From UBA11986 sp963734955 (GTDB lineage: Bacteria; Bacteroidota; Ignavibacteria; UBA10030; UBA6906), in contig CAVTJO010000006.1 in the NCBI GenBank assembly GCA_963734955.1, positions 419,450 through 483,449 of the forward strand: a stretch of DNA of 64,000 bases. The letters run 5' to 3'. Below, in pieces: positions 8,172-16,565 of this stretch. Under the pieces are notes generated by a model. That model made no database searches, had not been told where the DNA came from, and saw nothing but the letters and a program-made list of their open reading frames with translations. A program made the position numbers and the translations under genes. Numbering within the stretch: position 1 is the first letter of the stretch; each line of letters starts with the position of its first letter.

Positions 8172-9518
8172 ATGCCACAAACGCCAGACAAAAATGTTGA
8201 GTGGTACCTGACGCGGTTCGAGGCGTTCGAACGAGGGTTGAACGGAGAATCGAAAACGCCAATCCATATCATGCGGCGGGCTGCGATGGCCCGGTTTGCA
8301 GAGCTTGGCTTTCCTCCGCCCAAACATGAAGAGTGGCGTTTCACGAATATCGTTCCAATTACAAAGACTCCGTTCGCACCTGCAGCACCTCCTGTGTCTG
8401 GTGAGATCAAATACCAGGCAATTGCACCCTTTACGTTCCAGAATCTCCAGTGTAGTCGCCTCGTCTTTGTGAATGGTCATTTTGTCGATGAGCTTTCGTC
8501 GACTGGAAATCTGCCGAAAGGTGTGAGGGCGGCAAGTCTTGCAGCTAGTATGAAGTTGGATGGTGACCTATTGTACTCGCATCTCGGCAAATACGTCACA
8601 GGAGGAGAAAACGCATTCACCGCTCTCAACACCGCCTTCATGCGCGATGGGGCGTTCCTTTATATCCCCGATAACGTTGTCGCTGAGGAGCCAATTCATC
8701 TTTTGTTTGTTTCGTCAGCAACGGACTCATCATTCATCACCACACCTAGGAATCTGATCATTACAGGGAGGAACAGTCAGGTCTCGATTGTGGAAAGCTA
8801 CGTCAGCTTGACCGATGTTCGATACCTCACCAACTCTGTAACGGAAATGGTGGTGGGTGATGGATCTGTTGTCGAGCACGATAAGCTTCAGGATGAAAGT
8901 CTGAACGGCTTTCATATCGGGACGACACATATTCAGCAGAGCGGGAAAAGCAGTGTCATATCAAACTCGATATCGCTGGGCGGATCGATTGTGAGGAACA
9001 ATGTCACGTCGGTGCTTGCCGCCGAAGGCATCGAATGCACCCTCAACGGCCTTTCATTGGCCACGGGCCAACAGCTGATGGATAATCACACTGTCATCGA
9101 TCATGCAATGCCGAATTGCGTGAGCCATGAATTGTACAAGTCCGTGCTTGCCGGAAAGTCACGGGGCGTGTTCAACGGCAAGATCTTCGTTCGCAAGGAT
9201 GCGCAAAAGACGGATGCAAAGCAGACCAACAAGACGCTTCTCCTTTCAGACGACGCAACAATGGACACGAAGCCGCAACTCGAGATATTTGCAGACGACG
9301 TGAAATGCACTCACGGTGCAACGGTCGGGCAACTGGATGAGGAGCAGGTGTTCTACCTGCGCTCCCGCGGTATGTCGCTTGAGACAGCGCGGGACATTTT
9401 GACATTCGCCTTCGCCAGTGACGTCGTGAGCCGGATTCACATAGAACCCCTGCGCGACGAGTTGGATGCGGTCATTCAAAACAGGTTGCGGAAAGGACGT
9501 GAACAGGTGGAGGCATGA
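8172..9518 (+). CDS. sufD: Fe-S cluster assembly protein SufD
   Basis: The 448-residue product shows the SufD pattern: RRAAMARFAELGFPPPKHEEWRFTN (N-terminal KxEEWRxT motif, partial quote), then ALNTAFMRDGAFLYIP, a central beta-helix core, HCVSHELYKS-like region NCVSHELYKSVLAGKSRGVFNGKI (position about 340), QTNKTLLLSDDA, LEIFADDVKCTHGATVGQLD and FYLRSRGMSLETARDIL. The ADDVKCxHGATVGxLD motif is diagnostic. SufD is the partner of SufB in the SufBC2D scaffold. ATG at 8172 has AGGAGAG a few bases upstream; a longer frame to 8100 overlaps sufC. The stop overlaps sufS by 4 bp. Confidence 0.96.
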   Translation: MPQTPDKNVEWYLTRFEAFERGLNGESKTPIHIMRRAAMARFAELGFPPPKHEEWRFTNIVPITKTPFAPAAPPVSGEIKYQAIAPFTFQNLQCSRLVFVNGHFVDELSSTGNLPKGVRAASLAASMKLDGDLLYSHLGKYVTGGENAFTALNTAFMRDGAFLYIPDNVVAEEPIHLLFVSSATDSSFITTPRNLIITGRNSQVSIVESYVSLTDVRYLTNSVTEMVVGDGSVVEHDKLQDESLNGFHIGTTHIQQSGKSSVISNSISLGGSIVRNNVTSVLAAEGIECTLNGLSLATGQQLMDNHTVIDHAMPNCVSHELYKSVLAGKSRGVFNGKIFVRKDAQKTDAKQTNKTLLLSDDATMDTKPQLEIFADDVKCTHGATVGQLDEEQVFYLRSRGMSLETARDILTFAFASDVVSRIHIEPLRDELDAVIQNRLRKGREQVEA

Positions 9519-10780
9519 TGAATGCCAGTCTCGAAATACCGGTCGCGATGACGGATGACAAGCCGGTGAGCATTGCCGGTTGCCGTCACCAGTTCCCGCT
9601 GCTGCACGAGCGGGTGAACGGGAAGCAACTTGTTTACCTTGACAACGCGGCAACGAGCCAAAAGCCGCAGATCGTCATCGACACGATGATGCGGTACTAT
9701 CAATCTGAAAATTCGAATATTCACCGCGGCGTGCATTACCTCAGTGAGAAGGCCACCCAGTCATACGAAAGAGCCCGCGACAAGGTGAGAGAGTTTCTCA
9801 ACGCGCCGCACCGAGAGGAGATCATCCTCGTCCGGAACACGACCGAAGGCATCAACCTTGTCGCCTACGCGTATGGCCGTCAGAAGGTGCAGGAAGGGGA
9901 TGAAGTGCTCATCTCTGCGATGGAGCATCACTCCAACATTGTTCCGTGGCAGATTCTGTGTGAAGAGAAGCGCGCATCGCTCAGGGTTATCCCGATGAAC
10001 GACAATGGCGAATTGTTGCTTGATGAATACGAACACTTGCTGACGCCGCGAACAAGGATTGTCGCACTTGCACACGTTTCAAATGCTCTCGGTACAATCA
10101 ATCCGGTGAAGCAGATGATCGCCGAGGCGCACAAACAGGGAATCCCCGTTCTCCTCGATGGCGCGCAAGCGGTACCTCACATGAAGGTTGATGTCCAGGA
10201 TCTTGAATGTGACTTCTACACATTTTCATCCCACAAAATGTTTGGTCCGACCGGCGTCGGGGTGTTGTTCGGAAGGAAGAGGTTGTTGAACGCAATGCCG
10301 CCATACCAGAGCGGCGGTGACATGATCAAGTCGGTGTCGTTTGAGAAAACGATTTATAATGACCTGCCGTACAAGTTCGAGGCTGGGACGCCGAATATCG
10401 CCGGTGGATTCGGGCTGGGTGCTGCCATTGACTACGTCCAGAAGCTCGATCTCAAAGCGATCGGCGAGTATGAACGGCAACTTCTTTCCTATGCGACCGA
10501 AAGGCTTTCGGCGATTCCGGGCGTACGCATCATTGGGACTGCAAAGGACAAGGCCGCGGTGGTCTCATTTGTTATGGATGGAATTCATCCCCACGACATC
10601 GGGACGATACTTGATGCCGAGGGGATTGCAATCCGTACCGGACACCATTGCGCGCAACCCGTCATGCAGCGTTTTGGAATCCCGGCCACGGCGCGAGCGT
10701 CGTTTGCCTTCTACAATACCAATGATGAAATCGACATGCTCGTCAAGGGGATCTACAAGGTGAAGGAGATTCTCGGATGA
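9515..10780 (+). CDS. sufS: Cysteine desulfurase, class II (SufS)
   Basis: The 421-residue PLP enzyme has YLDNAATSQKP, NIHRGVHYLSEKAT, NTTEGINLVAYAY, MEHHSNIVPWQ, DGAQAVPHM, the PLP lysine K241 in FSSHKMFGPTG and catalytic C379 in RTGHHCAQP, on the short loop typical of SufS/CsdA. It transfers sulfur from cysteine through SufU to the SufBCD scaffold. It is translationally coupled to sufD (ATGA overlap) and to sufU (4-bp overlap downstream). About 20 residues precede the conserved core; the second ATG at 9518 is equally possible. Confidence 0.96.
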   Translation: MMNASLEIPVAMTDDKPVSIAGCRHQFPLLHERVNGKQLVYLDNAATSQKPQIVIDTMMRYYQSENSNIHRGVHYLSEKATQSYERARDKVREFLNAPHREEIILVRNTTEGINLVAYAYGRQKVQEGDEVLISAMEHHSNIVPWQILCEEKRASLRVIPMNDNGELLLDEYEHLLTPRTRIVALAHVSNALGTINPVKQMIAEAHKQGIPVLLDGAQAVPHMKVDVQDLECDFYTFSSHKMFGPTGVGVLFGRKRLLNAMPPYQSGGDMIKSVSFEKTIYNDLPYKFEAGTPNIAGGFGLGAAIDYVQKLDLKAIGEYERQLLSYATERLSAIPGVRIIGTAKDKAAVVSFVMDGIHPHDIGTILDAEGIAIRTGHHCAQPVMQRFGIPATARASFAFYNTNDEIDMLVKGIYKVKEILG

Positions 10781-11241
10781 TGTCAGCCTTGCGCGAATTA
10801 TACCAGGAAACGATCCTTGACCACAACAAAAACCCCCGCAACTTTCGCAGAATGGGTGATGCCACCCGCAAAGTGGAAGGCTACAATCCTCTCTGCGGCG
10901 ATCACTACACAATTTACGTCAAGCTTGACAACGACAGGATTGCAGATGTCGCGTTTGATGGAGCGGGGTGTGCAATCTCGAAGGCCTCTGCCTCGGTTAT
11001 GACATCCATGCTGCGGGGAATGACGAAGATGGAGGCCGAGCGGTTGTTCCAGGATTTTCATAGACTTGTAACGGGAGGTCTCGATCCGGCCGAGCATCTT
11101 GATCACCTTGGCAAGCTTGCCGCGTTTGCAGGTGTCAGTGAGTTCCCTGCCCGCGTGAAATGCGCAAGCCTTCCCTGGCATACACTACACACCGCGCTTG
11201 AGTCGAAGAACGGCGAACGAACACCAGTGACGACGGAGTGA
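10777..11241 (+). CDS. sufU: SufU-type sulfur-transfer protein
   Basis: The 154-residue product is SufU: YQETILDHNKNPRNFRRM, then C40 with D42 (NPLCGDHYTIYV), C65 (DGAGCAISKASASVMTSML) and C129 (VKCASLPWHTLHTAL). The spacing between the second and third cysteine includes the extra stretch that marks zinc-dependent SufU rather than IscU. It takes the persulfide from SufS and delivers it to SufB. Position directly after sufS, with a 4-bp overlap, fits this partnership. No HxxC-lysine typical of IscU (LPPVK) is seen. Confidence 0.94.
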   Translation: MMSALRELYQETILDHNKNPRNFRRMGDATRKVEGYNPLCGDHYTIYVKLDNDRIADVAFDGAGCAISKASASVMTSMLRGMTKMEAERLFQDFHRLVTGGLDPAEHLDHLGKLAAFAGVSEFPARVKCASLPWHTLHTALESKNGERTPVTTE

Positions 11242-11245
11242 TGAG

Positions 11246-11620
11246 ATGGACAACTCCACAAGACAGAACCAGCCAACCCCGAACATCGAAACCACACGGA
11301 TCCTCAGCACCGTGGAACAGAACATCATCCAGAGCCAGGTCGTCGAGGCCATCCGCACATGCTACGACCCCGAGATCCCGGTGAATATCTATGAGATGGG
11401 ACTGGTCTACGATGTAAGGGTTGCTGCCGATGGTGGTGTTTTGGTGGTAATGACGCTCACCTCTCCGAGTTGCCCCGCGGCGCAATCTCTTCCTCAAGAA
11501 GTCGAGACGAAGGTGAAAGGCGTTTCAGGCGTGACCGCAGTTGTTGTGAAAGTTGTGTGGGACCCATCCTGGAATCCGAGCATGATGTCCGAGGCTGCCA
11601 AGCTGGAACTTGGAATGTAG
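11246..11620 (+). CDS. SufT-like DUF59/MIP18 Fe-S assembly protein
   Basis: The 124-residue protein contains the MIP18/DUF59 core: CYDPEIPVNIYEMGLVYDV, a beta-strand pair, then MTLTSPSCPAAQSLP with the conserved cysteine, and VVWDPSWNPSMMS, which is the usual C-terminal signature of SufT/PaaD-like proteins. Members help maturation of Fe-S proteins after cluster assembly. It lies 4 bp after sufU in the same operon. The first 25 residues are variable and probably unstructured. Confidence 0.93.
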   Translation: MDNSTRQNQPTPNIETTRILSTVEQNIIQSQVVEAIRTCYDPEIPVNIYEMGLVYDVRVAADGGVLVVMTLTSPSCPAAQSLPQEVETKVKGVSGVTAVVVKVVWDPSWNPSMMSEAAKLELGM

Positions 11621-11657
11621 GAATTTGTTCTTGAATGTAAACACATAAGGAGTAGTC

Positions 11658-12026
11658 ATGGCTGAAACGACGGTGCTTGACAAACCCGCAATGAATGAAG
11701 AAATCAGTCTGACCGAAAAAGCTGCCAGGCAGGTCACGAAAGTGAAGTCGGAGAATAACATCCCTGAATCTCACGGACTTCGCCTCGGTGTGAAGGGAGG
11801 GGGATGTTCCGGTCTGACGTATGTTCTTGGCTTTGATGAGAAGGCCAAAGAGAGCGACAAAGTGATGAACATCCACGGAGTGACCGTGTTTGTCGACCCG
11901 AAGAGTCTTTTCTATCTGGCGGGGACAGTTCTCGACTTCAGCGACGGCCTGAACGGGAAAGGCTTCGTGTTCAACAACCCGCAGGCTGCAAAAACATGCG
12001 GATGCGGTAGTTCATTCGGTGTATGA
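11658..12026 (+). CDS. A-type Fe-S carrier protein (HesB/IscA/SufA/ErpA family)
   Basis: The 122-residue product carries the three A-type cysteines: C50 in VKGGGCSGLTYVLGF, and C114 and C116 in the C-terminal CGCGSSFGV. These bind Fe or a transferred [2Fe-2S]/[4Fe-4S] cluster that is passed to target proteins. It has a good ribosome binding site (AAGGAG about 8 bases before ATG) and closes the SUF gene series. Whether it is closest to SufA or ErpA cannot be decided from sequence by eye. Confidence 0.94.
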   Translation: MAETTVLDKPAMNEEISLTEKAARQVTKVKSENNIPESHGLRLGVKGGGCSGLTYVLGFDEKAKESDKVMNIHGVTVFVDPKSLFYLAGTVLDFSDGLNGKGFVFNNPQAAKTCGCGSSFGV

Positions 12027-12211
12027 AACCGGATTCTTTTGATGTATGTAGGACGATGATTGAACGTCATGGCGGCACTCTGGTGGGACGGTCATCAGGT
12101 GGGGCTCATCCGGTGGGTTTGAAGATCCTTCACCAAAGATTCATCTCTGTTTGATCTGCAATAGTTCAATGTGCTGCTTGTTGTCACCATCTATCACTTC
12201 CCGGAGGATTC

Positions 12212-13021
12212 ATGGAGGTTACTGATCTTCTCAGTGTGCTTTTTCGTTGGATTCATATCGTAGCCGGAGTGATGTGGGTTGGGTTCGCGTTCTGGGTCGT
12301 GTTCATTCAAATGCCGTCCGCTATGGCATTGGACATTCCAACCCAGACAAAAGTCAATCTGGCGATCCTCCCAAGGGCAATGTACTTCTTCCGATGGTCA
12401 TCCATCTACACATGGGTCGCCGGCATTCTCCTCCTGGGGTTGGTGTTTTATCACGGGGGAATAGTCTTCGAGAATCCGAGTGAGCAGGGATGGAGTGCCG
12501 CGAGTGTTTTGTCATTGATTCTTGTGTTTGGGATGTACGGCATGTACAGCCCTCTCGCTAAAAGTGGTCTGGCCAAAAATTCCATCGCATTTGGCGTGGT
12601 CTCGCTCGTTATTATCGCTGTCATGATCTACCTGATGCGGGATGTTGCCGGGTTCTCCTATCGGGCCTACAATATTCATTTGGGTGCAATGTTCGGTACC
12701 ATCATGCTCGCAAACGGGATGAGATCCATTCCCGCCCAGCGAAAGATGCTTGCCGCGATGAAGGAGGGGAAACCACCCGATCAAGGTGAGATTCAACTTT
12801 TCGGAAGGATGGCGAAACATAATGTCTATCTGTCGGTTCCGCTCATCTATACAATGATTAATGCCCACACAGTTGTTCCGGGTGCAGATAGCATTGCATA
12901 TCTGTTTGGTGCAACAGTGTTGGGCTGGCTTCTTGTGCATTCATCTTTAATCGGGCCCGAAGTATCAAGATCATCCGAGAGATCTGGTATTCCTCAGGTA
13001 TCAGTCGAACGAGATACGTGA
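12212..13021 (+). CDS. Urate hydroxylase (PuuD)-type membrane protein without cytochrome domain
   Basis: The 269-residue protein has about eight hydrophobic segments and the Urate_ox_N pattern: RWIHIVAGVMWVGFAFWV near the start, PRAMYFFRWSSIYTWVAG, YRAYNIHLGAMFGTIMLAN, QRKMLAAMKEGKPPD and RMAKHNVYLSVPLIYTMIN. In PuuD this membrane part is followed by a cytochrome c domain; no CxxCH is present here, so this is the membrane domain alone. Such stand-alone forms are widespread and their substrate is uncertain. Strong ribosome binding site (GGAGG). The preceding 185 bp is non-coding. Confidence 0.82.
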   Translation: MEVTDLLSVLFRWIHIVAGVMWVGFAFWVVFIQMPSAMALDIPTQTKVNLAILPRAMYFFRWSSIYTWVAGILLLGLVFYHGGIVFENPSEQGWSAASVLSLILVFGMYGMYSPLAKSGLAKNSIAFGVVSLVIIAVMIYLMRDVAGFSYRAYNIHLGAMFGTIMLANGMRSIPAQRKMLAAMKEGKPPDQGEIQLFGRMAKHNVYLSVPLIYTMINAHTVVPGADSIAYLFGATVLGWLLVHSSLIGPEVSRSSERSGIPQVSVERDT

Positions 13022-13141
13022 AGCGACGATCATTCGTCAGGACCACGGCAGCAGCAAGTGTGACCGCGATCGTTGCACGGATGGTCCATGGAAATGAGTT
13101 CATTGGTCAATTCACTAACTTCAACAGAAGGAGGTAACACA

Positions 13142-13765
13142 ATGTACGAGTGGAAATTCAATCCCCGTCCGTATAGCGATGATGAAGCAAAGAAGGTCCT
13201 TGCTCCGGTCATCGATGCGGAAACAACCGACTGGCACTACAACACCCACCACAAGGGTTACGTGACTGCCCTGAACACCATCGAAAAAGGACTGGAAGCC
13301 GCCGACCGCGCAGGTGCAAACGGCAACTACAGCCCGATTGGCGAGTTGAAGAGGCGAACCACGTGGAACCACGCGGGGGCACTTCTCCATGATGTGTACT
13401 GGGAGGTGATGGGTGGAGACGGCAATGCCTCGAAGGGCGCTGAGGTGAAGGCTGCAATTGAGAAGGAATTTGGTTCCATTGATACATGGAAAGCAGATTT
13501 TAAGGCTGCTGCGGTTTCCGCCAAGCTGAGCGGTTGGGGTGTCCTTGTGTATGACATGCTCTACTCAAAACGCCTTCTCAACGTGCTCGTGGACGAGCAC
13601 CACTACGGTGCCATCTGGGGTGGTATCCCGTTGATTGCGTGCGATGTCTTTGAACATGCGTACTATCATAAGGACGGTCCCAAGCGTGCAGTCTACATTG
13701 ACAACTTCCTCGGGAATTTGCACTGGGGGAGAATCAACGATCGCTACAAGAAATACGCGAAATAA
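13142..13765 (+). CDS. Superoxide dismutase, Fe/Mn family
   Basis: The 207-residue product has all four expected metal ligands: H32 (TTDWHYNTHHKGYV), H83 (NHAGALLHDVYWEVM), D168 and H172 (CDVFEHAYYHKDG). It converts superoxide to oxygen and hydrogen peroxide. The ATG at 13142 follows a consensus AGGAGG; upstream in-frame starts would add unrelated residues. The motif reads DVFEHAYY rather than the common DVWEHAYY, and the loop after the first helix pair is longer than in the E. coli enzymes, so metal preference is not predicted. No signal peptide, so cytoplasmic. IscX follows 17 bp downstream. Confidence 0.93.
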   Translation: MYEWKFNPRPYSDDEAKKVLAPVIDAETTDWHYNTHHKGYVTALNTIEKGLEAADRAGANGNYSPIGELKRRTTWNHAGALLHDVYWEVMGGDGNASKGAEVKAAIEKEFGSIDTWKADFKAAAVSAKLSGWGVLVYDMLYSKRLLNVLVDEHHYGAIWGGIPLIACDVFEHAYYHKDGPKRAVYIDNFLGNLHWGRINDRYKKYAK

Positions 13766-13782
13766 TCAGCGCGGGCAAGACC

Positions 13783-13989
13783 ATGCACAGATGGACGTGG
13801 CGTGACGTCGACGACATCGCTCTCGATCTGGTCGAGCGTTACCCGACGCTTGATCCTCTTACGGTGAAACTGCCGGAGTTGAAGCAGATGGTCACGGAGC
13901 TTCCGACCTTTGCCGACAATCCGGAAGCCGCGAGCGACAAGATCCTCGAGGCAATTCAAGCTGCCTGGTATGACGAGTTTGAGGATTGA
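13783..13989 (+). CDS. iscX: IscX-like Fe-S assembly protein
   Basis: This 68-residue acidic protein matches IscX (YfhJ) end to end: WTWRDVDDIALDLVERYP, LDPLTVKLPELKQMV, LPTFADNPEAASDKILEAI and the C-terminal WYDEFED. IscX binds iron and IscS and modulates desulfurase activity. In proteobacteria it lies at the end of the isc operon; here it is outside the SUF cluster, between superoxide dismutase and a LON-domain gene. Its stop overlaps the next reading frame. A real gene despite its size because of the full-length match. Confidence 0.9.
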   Translation: MHRWTWRDVDDIALDLVERYPTLDPLTVKLPELKQMVTELPTFADNPEAASDKILEAIQAAWYDEFED

Positions 13990-13994
13990 GAGCG

Positions 13995-14628
13995 ATGGCT
14001 GAAGAGATGTTGCCGCTGTTTCCCCTGAACGTTGTGTTGTTCCCGGGTTCTGCGCTTCCACTCCATATCTTCGAGGATCGGTACAAGATCCTGGTTCGCG
14101 AGTGTTCGGAGAAGCGGGGAATGGAGTTCGGGATCAACCGTGTCGAGGGGGAACGGCTTTCCTCTATTGGCTGCACGGCAGTGGTGAGGGAGGTTGTCAA
14201 ACGATATGAGGATGGCCGGTTTGACATCATTGCAGATGGAATGAGACGGTACCAGCTCCAAGGTCTGGATCAGGGTAAGACGCCATACTACGTCGGACGG
14301 GTGACGTTCCTGGAAGACGAAAAGGATGAGGTCGACGCGGCACTGTTGAATGAAACCACCGACCTCTACAACCGTCTCGTAACGTCAGTGTATGAAGATC
14401 GACTGCCGCGTATTTCCGCGGCACTAGCCTCACGCCCCATGTCCGTTTGTCATGGCTCAAAAAATAGGAATGACCCCTCGTGAGCGCCAGAACCTTCTCG
14501 AAATGAGGTCGGAGAATGAGAGGCTTCGCAGTGTCCACAGCTACCTGGCAGGTGTAGTTCCAAAACTGAAACACGTGCAGGAGGTTCAACGCATAATCAA
14601 CAACGATGGCTACATTATCAATTCATGA
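13995..14628 (+). CDS. LON substrate-binding domain protein, frameshifted in this sequence
   Basis: The first frame reads MLPLFPLNVVLFPGSALPLHIFEDRYK, the opening of the LON (Lon N-terminal, PUA-like) domain, and continues with CTAVVREVVKRYEDGRFDII and GRVTFLEDE. Near 14425-14450 similarity moves to the +1 frame, which gives FVMAQKIGMTPRERQNLLEM, SENERLRSVHSYLAG and ends at 14628. Joined, the product would be about 210 residues, normal for stand-alone LON-domain proteins, whose role is unclear (no ATPase or protease domain). ATG at 13995 has GAG-rich upstream bases; a TTG at 13986 is the alternative. The shift is probably one extra base. Confidence 0.85.
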
Positions 14629-14643
14629 ACACTGGAGATGACA

Positions 14644-14739
14644 ATGAACAAGAAGAAGCAGGCTGTTCGGAGAAAACATAAGAAGGCTGTCGAGCGCGCG
14701 AAAGCAAAACGCAGGGCTCAGATGGCGTCGAAAAAGTGA
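14644..14739 (+). CDS. Small basic protein, 31 residues
   Basis: A GGAG ribosome binding site 7 bases before the ATG and an ideal terminator starting 12 bases after the stop frame this very short gene. The product is MNKKKQAVRRKHKK followed by AVERAKAKRRAQMASKK: more than half Lys/Arg, no cysteine or aromatic residues. Composition is like ribosome-associated small proteins or nucleic-acid-binding peptides, but I recognise no family. It could be part of the LON gene transcript, starting 15 bp after it. Confidence 0.65.
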   Translation: MNKKKQAVRRKHKKAVERAKAKRRAQMASKK

Positions 14740-14751
14740 CTGCCCAAGGGA

Positions 14752-14777
14752 AAGGTGATCGGATGATCACCTTTTCT
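14752..14777 (+). terminator. Rho-independent terminator
   Basis: AAGGTGATC (14752-14760), a 4-base loop and GATCACCTT (14765-14773) form a perfect 9-bp stem followed by a T-rich run. It ends the IscX/LON/small-protein transcript ahead of folP. Confidence 0.88.
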
Positions 14778-14825
14778 TGTTTAAAGGTTGCGCACTCAAC
14801 TATCATTCTCTATATTTGAACCACC

Positions 14826-15726
14826 ATGACGATGAGCCTGGTGAGAGAACACATCGTGTTTCGATTTGGGAAAAGGACATACGACCTTTCCAGCCGTACT
14901 CATTTGATGGGCGTCCTCAATATCACGCCCGATTCCTTCTCGGATGGTGGGCGATTCCTCACACGGGAAGCCGCCAGAGAGCATGCCCTCCGCATGATTG
15001 ACGACGGCGCTGATTTCATCGATGTGGGTGGCGAATCGACCCGACCCAGAGGCCAGGCATATGGCGAAGGAGCGGAAGCGGTATCGCTGGACGAGGAACT
15101 CGAGCGTGTCATTCCCGTTGTCGGGATGCTCGCCCGGGAAACTGATGTGCCAATCTCCATCGACACCTACAAGTCAGATGTTGCCAGGGAAGCGCTAAAG
15201 GCGGGGGCCTCGATCGTAAACGACATCAGCGGGTTCACGTTCGATCAGACAATGCCGGCCGTTGTTGCGGAAGCCGGCGCCTCGGCAGTGGTGATGCATA
15301 TTCAGGGAACACCGAAAACGATGCAGCAAAATCCATCGTACGAGGATCTGATGGGAGAGATTTGTGCCTTTCTTGATGCAGGGGTCGAGCAAGGGCAGAC
15401 GTTCGGGCATCACACAACTCATTGTCGACCCGGGTATTGGCTTCGGGAAGAGGTTGGAGCATAACCTGCAACTGATCGGGCACCTGCAGGAACTGGCCGC
15501 GCTGGGCTGCCCGATTCTCATTGGGCCGTCGAGGAAATCGTTTATCGGGACCGTTCTCGATCTTCCCGTCCACGATCGACTTGAAGGCTCGCTTGCTGCG
15601 GCAGTGGCATGTGTGCTAAACGGGGCCAACATTCTCCGGGTTCACGATGTGAAAGCAACCAAACGTGCGGTGATGGTCGCTGATGCCATCAAACAAACAA
15701 TGACGACTCCGAAGCAGGCAGGTTGA
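14826..15726 (+). CDS. folP: Dihydropteroate synthase, frameshifted in this sequence
   Basis: The first frame has LMGVLNITPDSFSDGGRF, DDGADFIDVGGESTRP, PISIDTYKSDVAREAL and IVNDISGFTFDQ with VVMHIQGTPKTMQ, the ordered motifs of dihydropteroate synthase. Near 15405-15412 the match moves to the +1 frame, which carries LIVDPGIGFGKRLEHNL, IGPSRKSFIGTVLDLP and RVHDVKATKRAVMVADAI to the stop at 15726. An extra G in GGGC would explain it. The enzyme joins 4-aminobenzoate to the pterin diphosphate in folate synthesis and is normally essential, so a sequence error is more likely than a dead gene. The end touches cdaA. Confidence 0.9.
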
Positions 15727-15728
15727 CG

Positions 15729-16547
15729 ATGGAACTGTTCAAGATAGGGTTCCTTACGATAGGGCTGAACGATCTCATTGACATCGCGCTGGTGTCCGTG
15801 ATATTCTATCGACTCTATCTTGTCATGCGCGGTACCATTGCGGCACAGATTTTCATCGGCCTTGTCCTGATTATTGCCATCTCATTCATCGCTCAGGCAG
15901 CTAATCTCAAGGTGATGAGCTGGATCATGAGAACGCTCACTGATATCTGGGTGATTGCGTTTATCATTTTGTTCCAGCCGGAGTTGCGTCGCTTGCTCGT
16001 GCTCCTCGGCCGGAATCCTGTGGTTCGGTTCTTCGTGCGAGGAAATGTTGATGAGTCGGTTGACGACGTTGTTGCAGCAGTCATCGAGCTCTCGCGGAAG
16101 AAGCAGGGCGCATTGATCGTGTTCGTTCGTGCCACCGGAATCCGTGCACACGTCGAGACCGGCACGAAGATGGAGGCGCTTGTCAGCAAATCATTGATCC
16201 TGTCCATTTTCAATCCGAAGTCGCCGCTTCACGACGGGGCTGTGGTCATCAAGGACCGGCTGATTGAGGCCGCCCGCTGCACACTTCCTCTTTCCAACAT
16301 CACGTCGTGGGAAGGAGAATTACTCGGAACACGACATCGATCGGGCCTCGGAATCTCTGAACAGGCCGATGTCGTTGTGGTAATCGTCTCAGAAGAGACG
16401 GGATCGATTTCACTTGCTGAAAATGGCATCATGTACCGCAGCCTCACTCCTGCCAGCCTGAGGAAAGAACTCAAAGACCGGCTGATGCTTGAAACCGACG
16501 ATCGATCTCTCGGTTCCATCTGGCGGATGATCAAGAACTCCAATTGA
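15729..16547 (+). CDS. cdaA: Diadenylate cyclase CdaA
   Basis: The 272-residue product has three N-terminal transmembrane helices within residues 1-85, then the DAC domain: ELRRLLVLLGR, VIELSRKKQGALIVF, LHDGAVVIKDRLIEAARC with the DGA motif and GTRHRSGLGISEQADVVVV with the RHR motif. It makes c-di-AMP from two ATP. CdaA usually acts with CdaR and near glmM; here it follows folP, the common folP-cdaA order of the Bacteroidota/Chlorobi group. ATG at 15729 is preferred to the TTG at 15723 that overlaps the folP stop. Confidence 0.95.
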   Translation: MELFKIGFLTIGLNDLIDIALVSVIFYRLYLVMRGTIAAQIFIGLVLIIAISFIAQAANLKVMSWIMRTLTDIWVIAFIILFQPELRRLLVLLGRNPVVRFFVRGNVDESVDDVVAAVIELSRKKQGALIVFVRATGIRAHVETGTKMEALVSKSLILSIFNPKSPLHDGAVVIKDRLIEAARCTLPLSNITSWEGELLGTRHRSGLGISEQADVVVVIVSEETGSISLAENGIMYRSLTPASLRKELKDRLMLETDDRSLGSIWRMIKNSN

Positions 16548-16565
16548 ACAAGTGCAAAGACGCCG

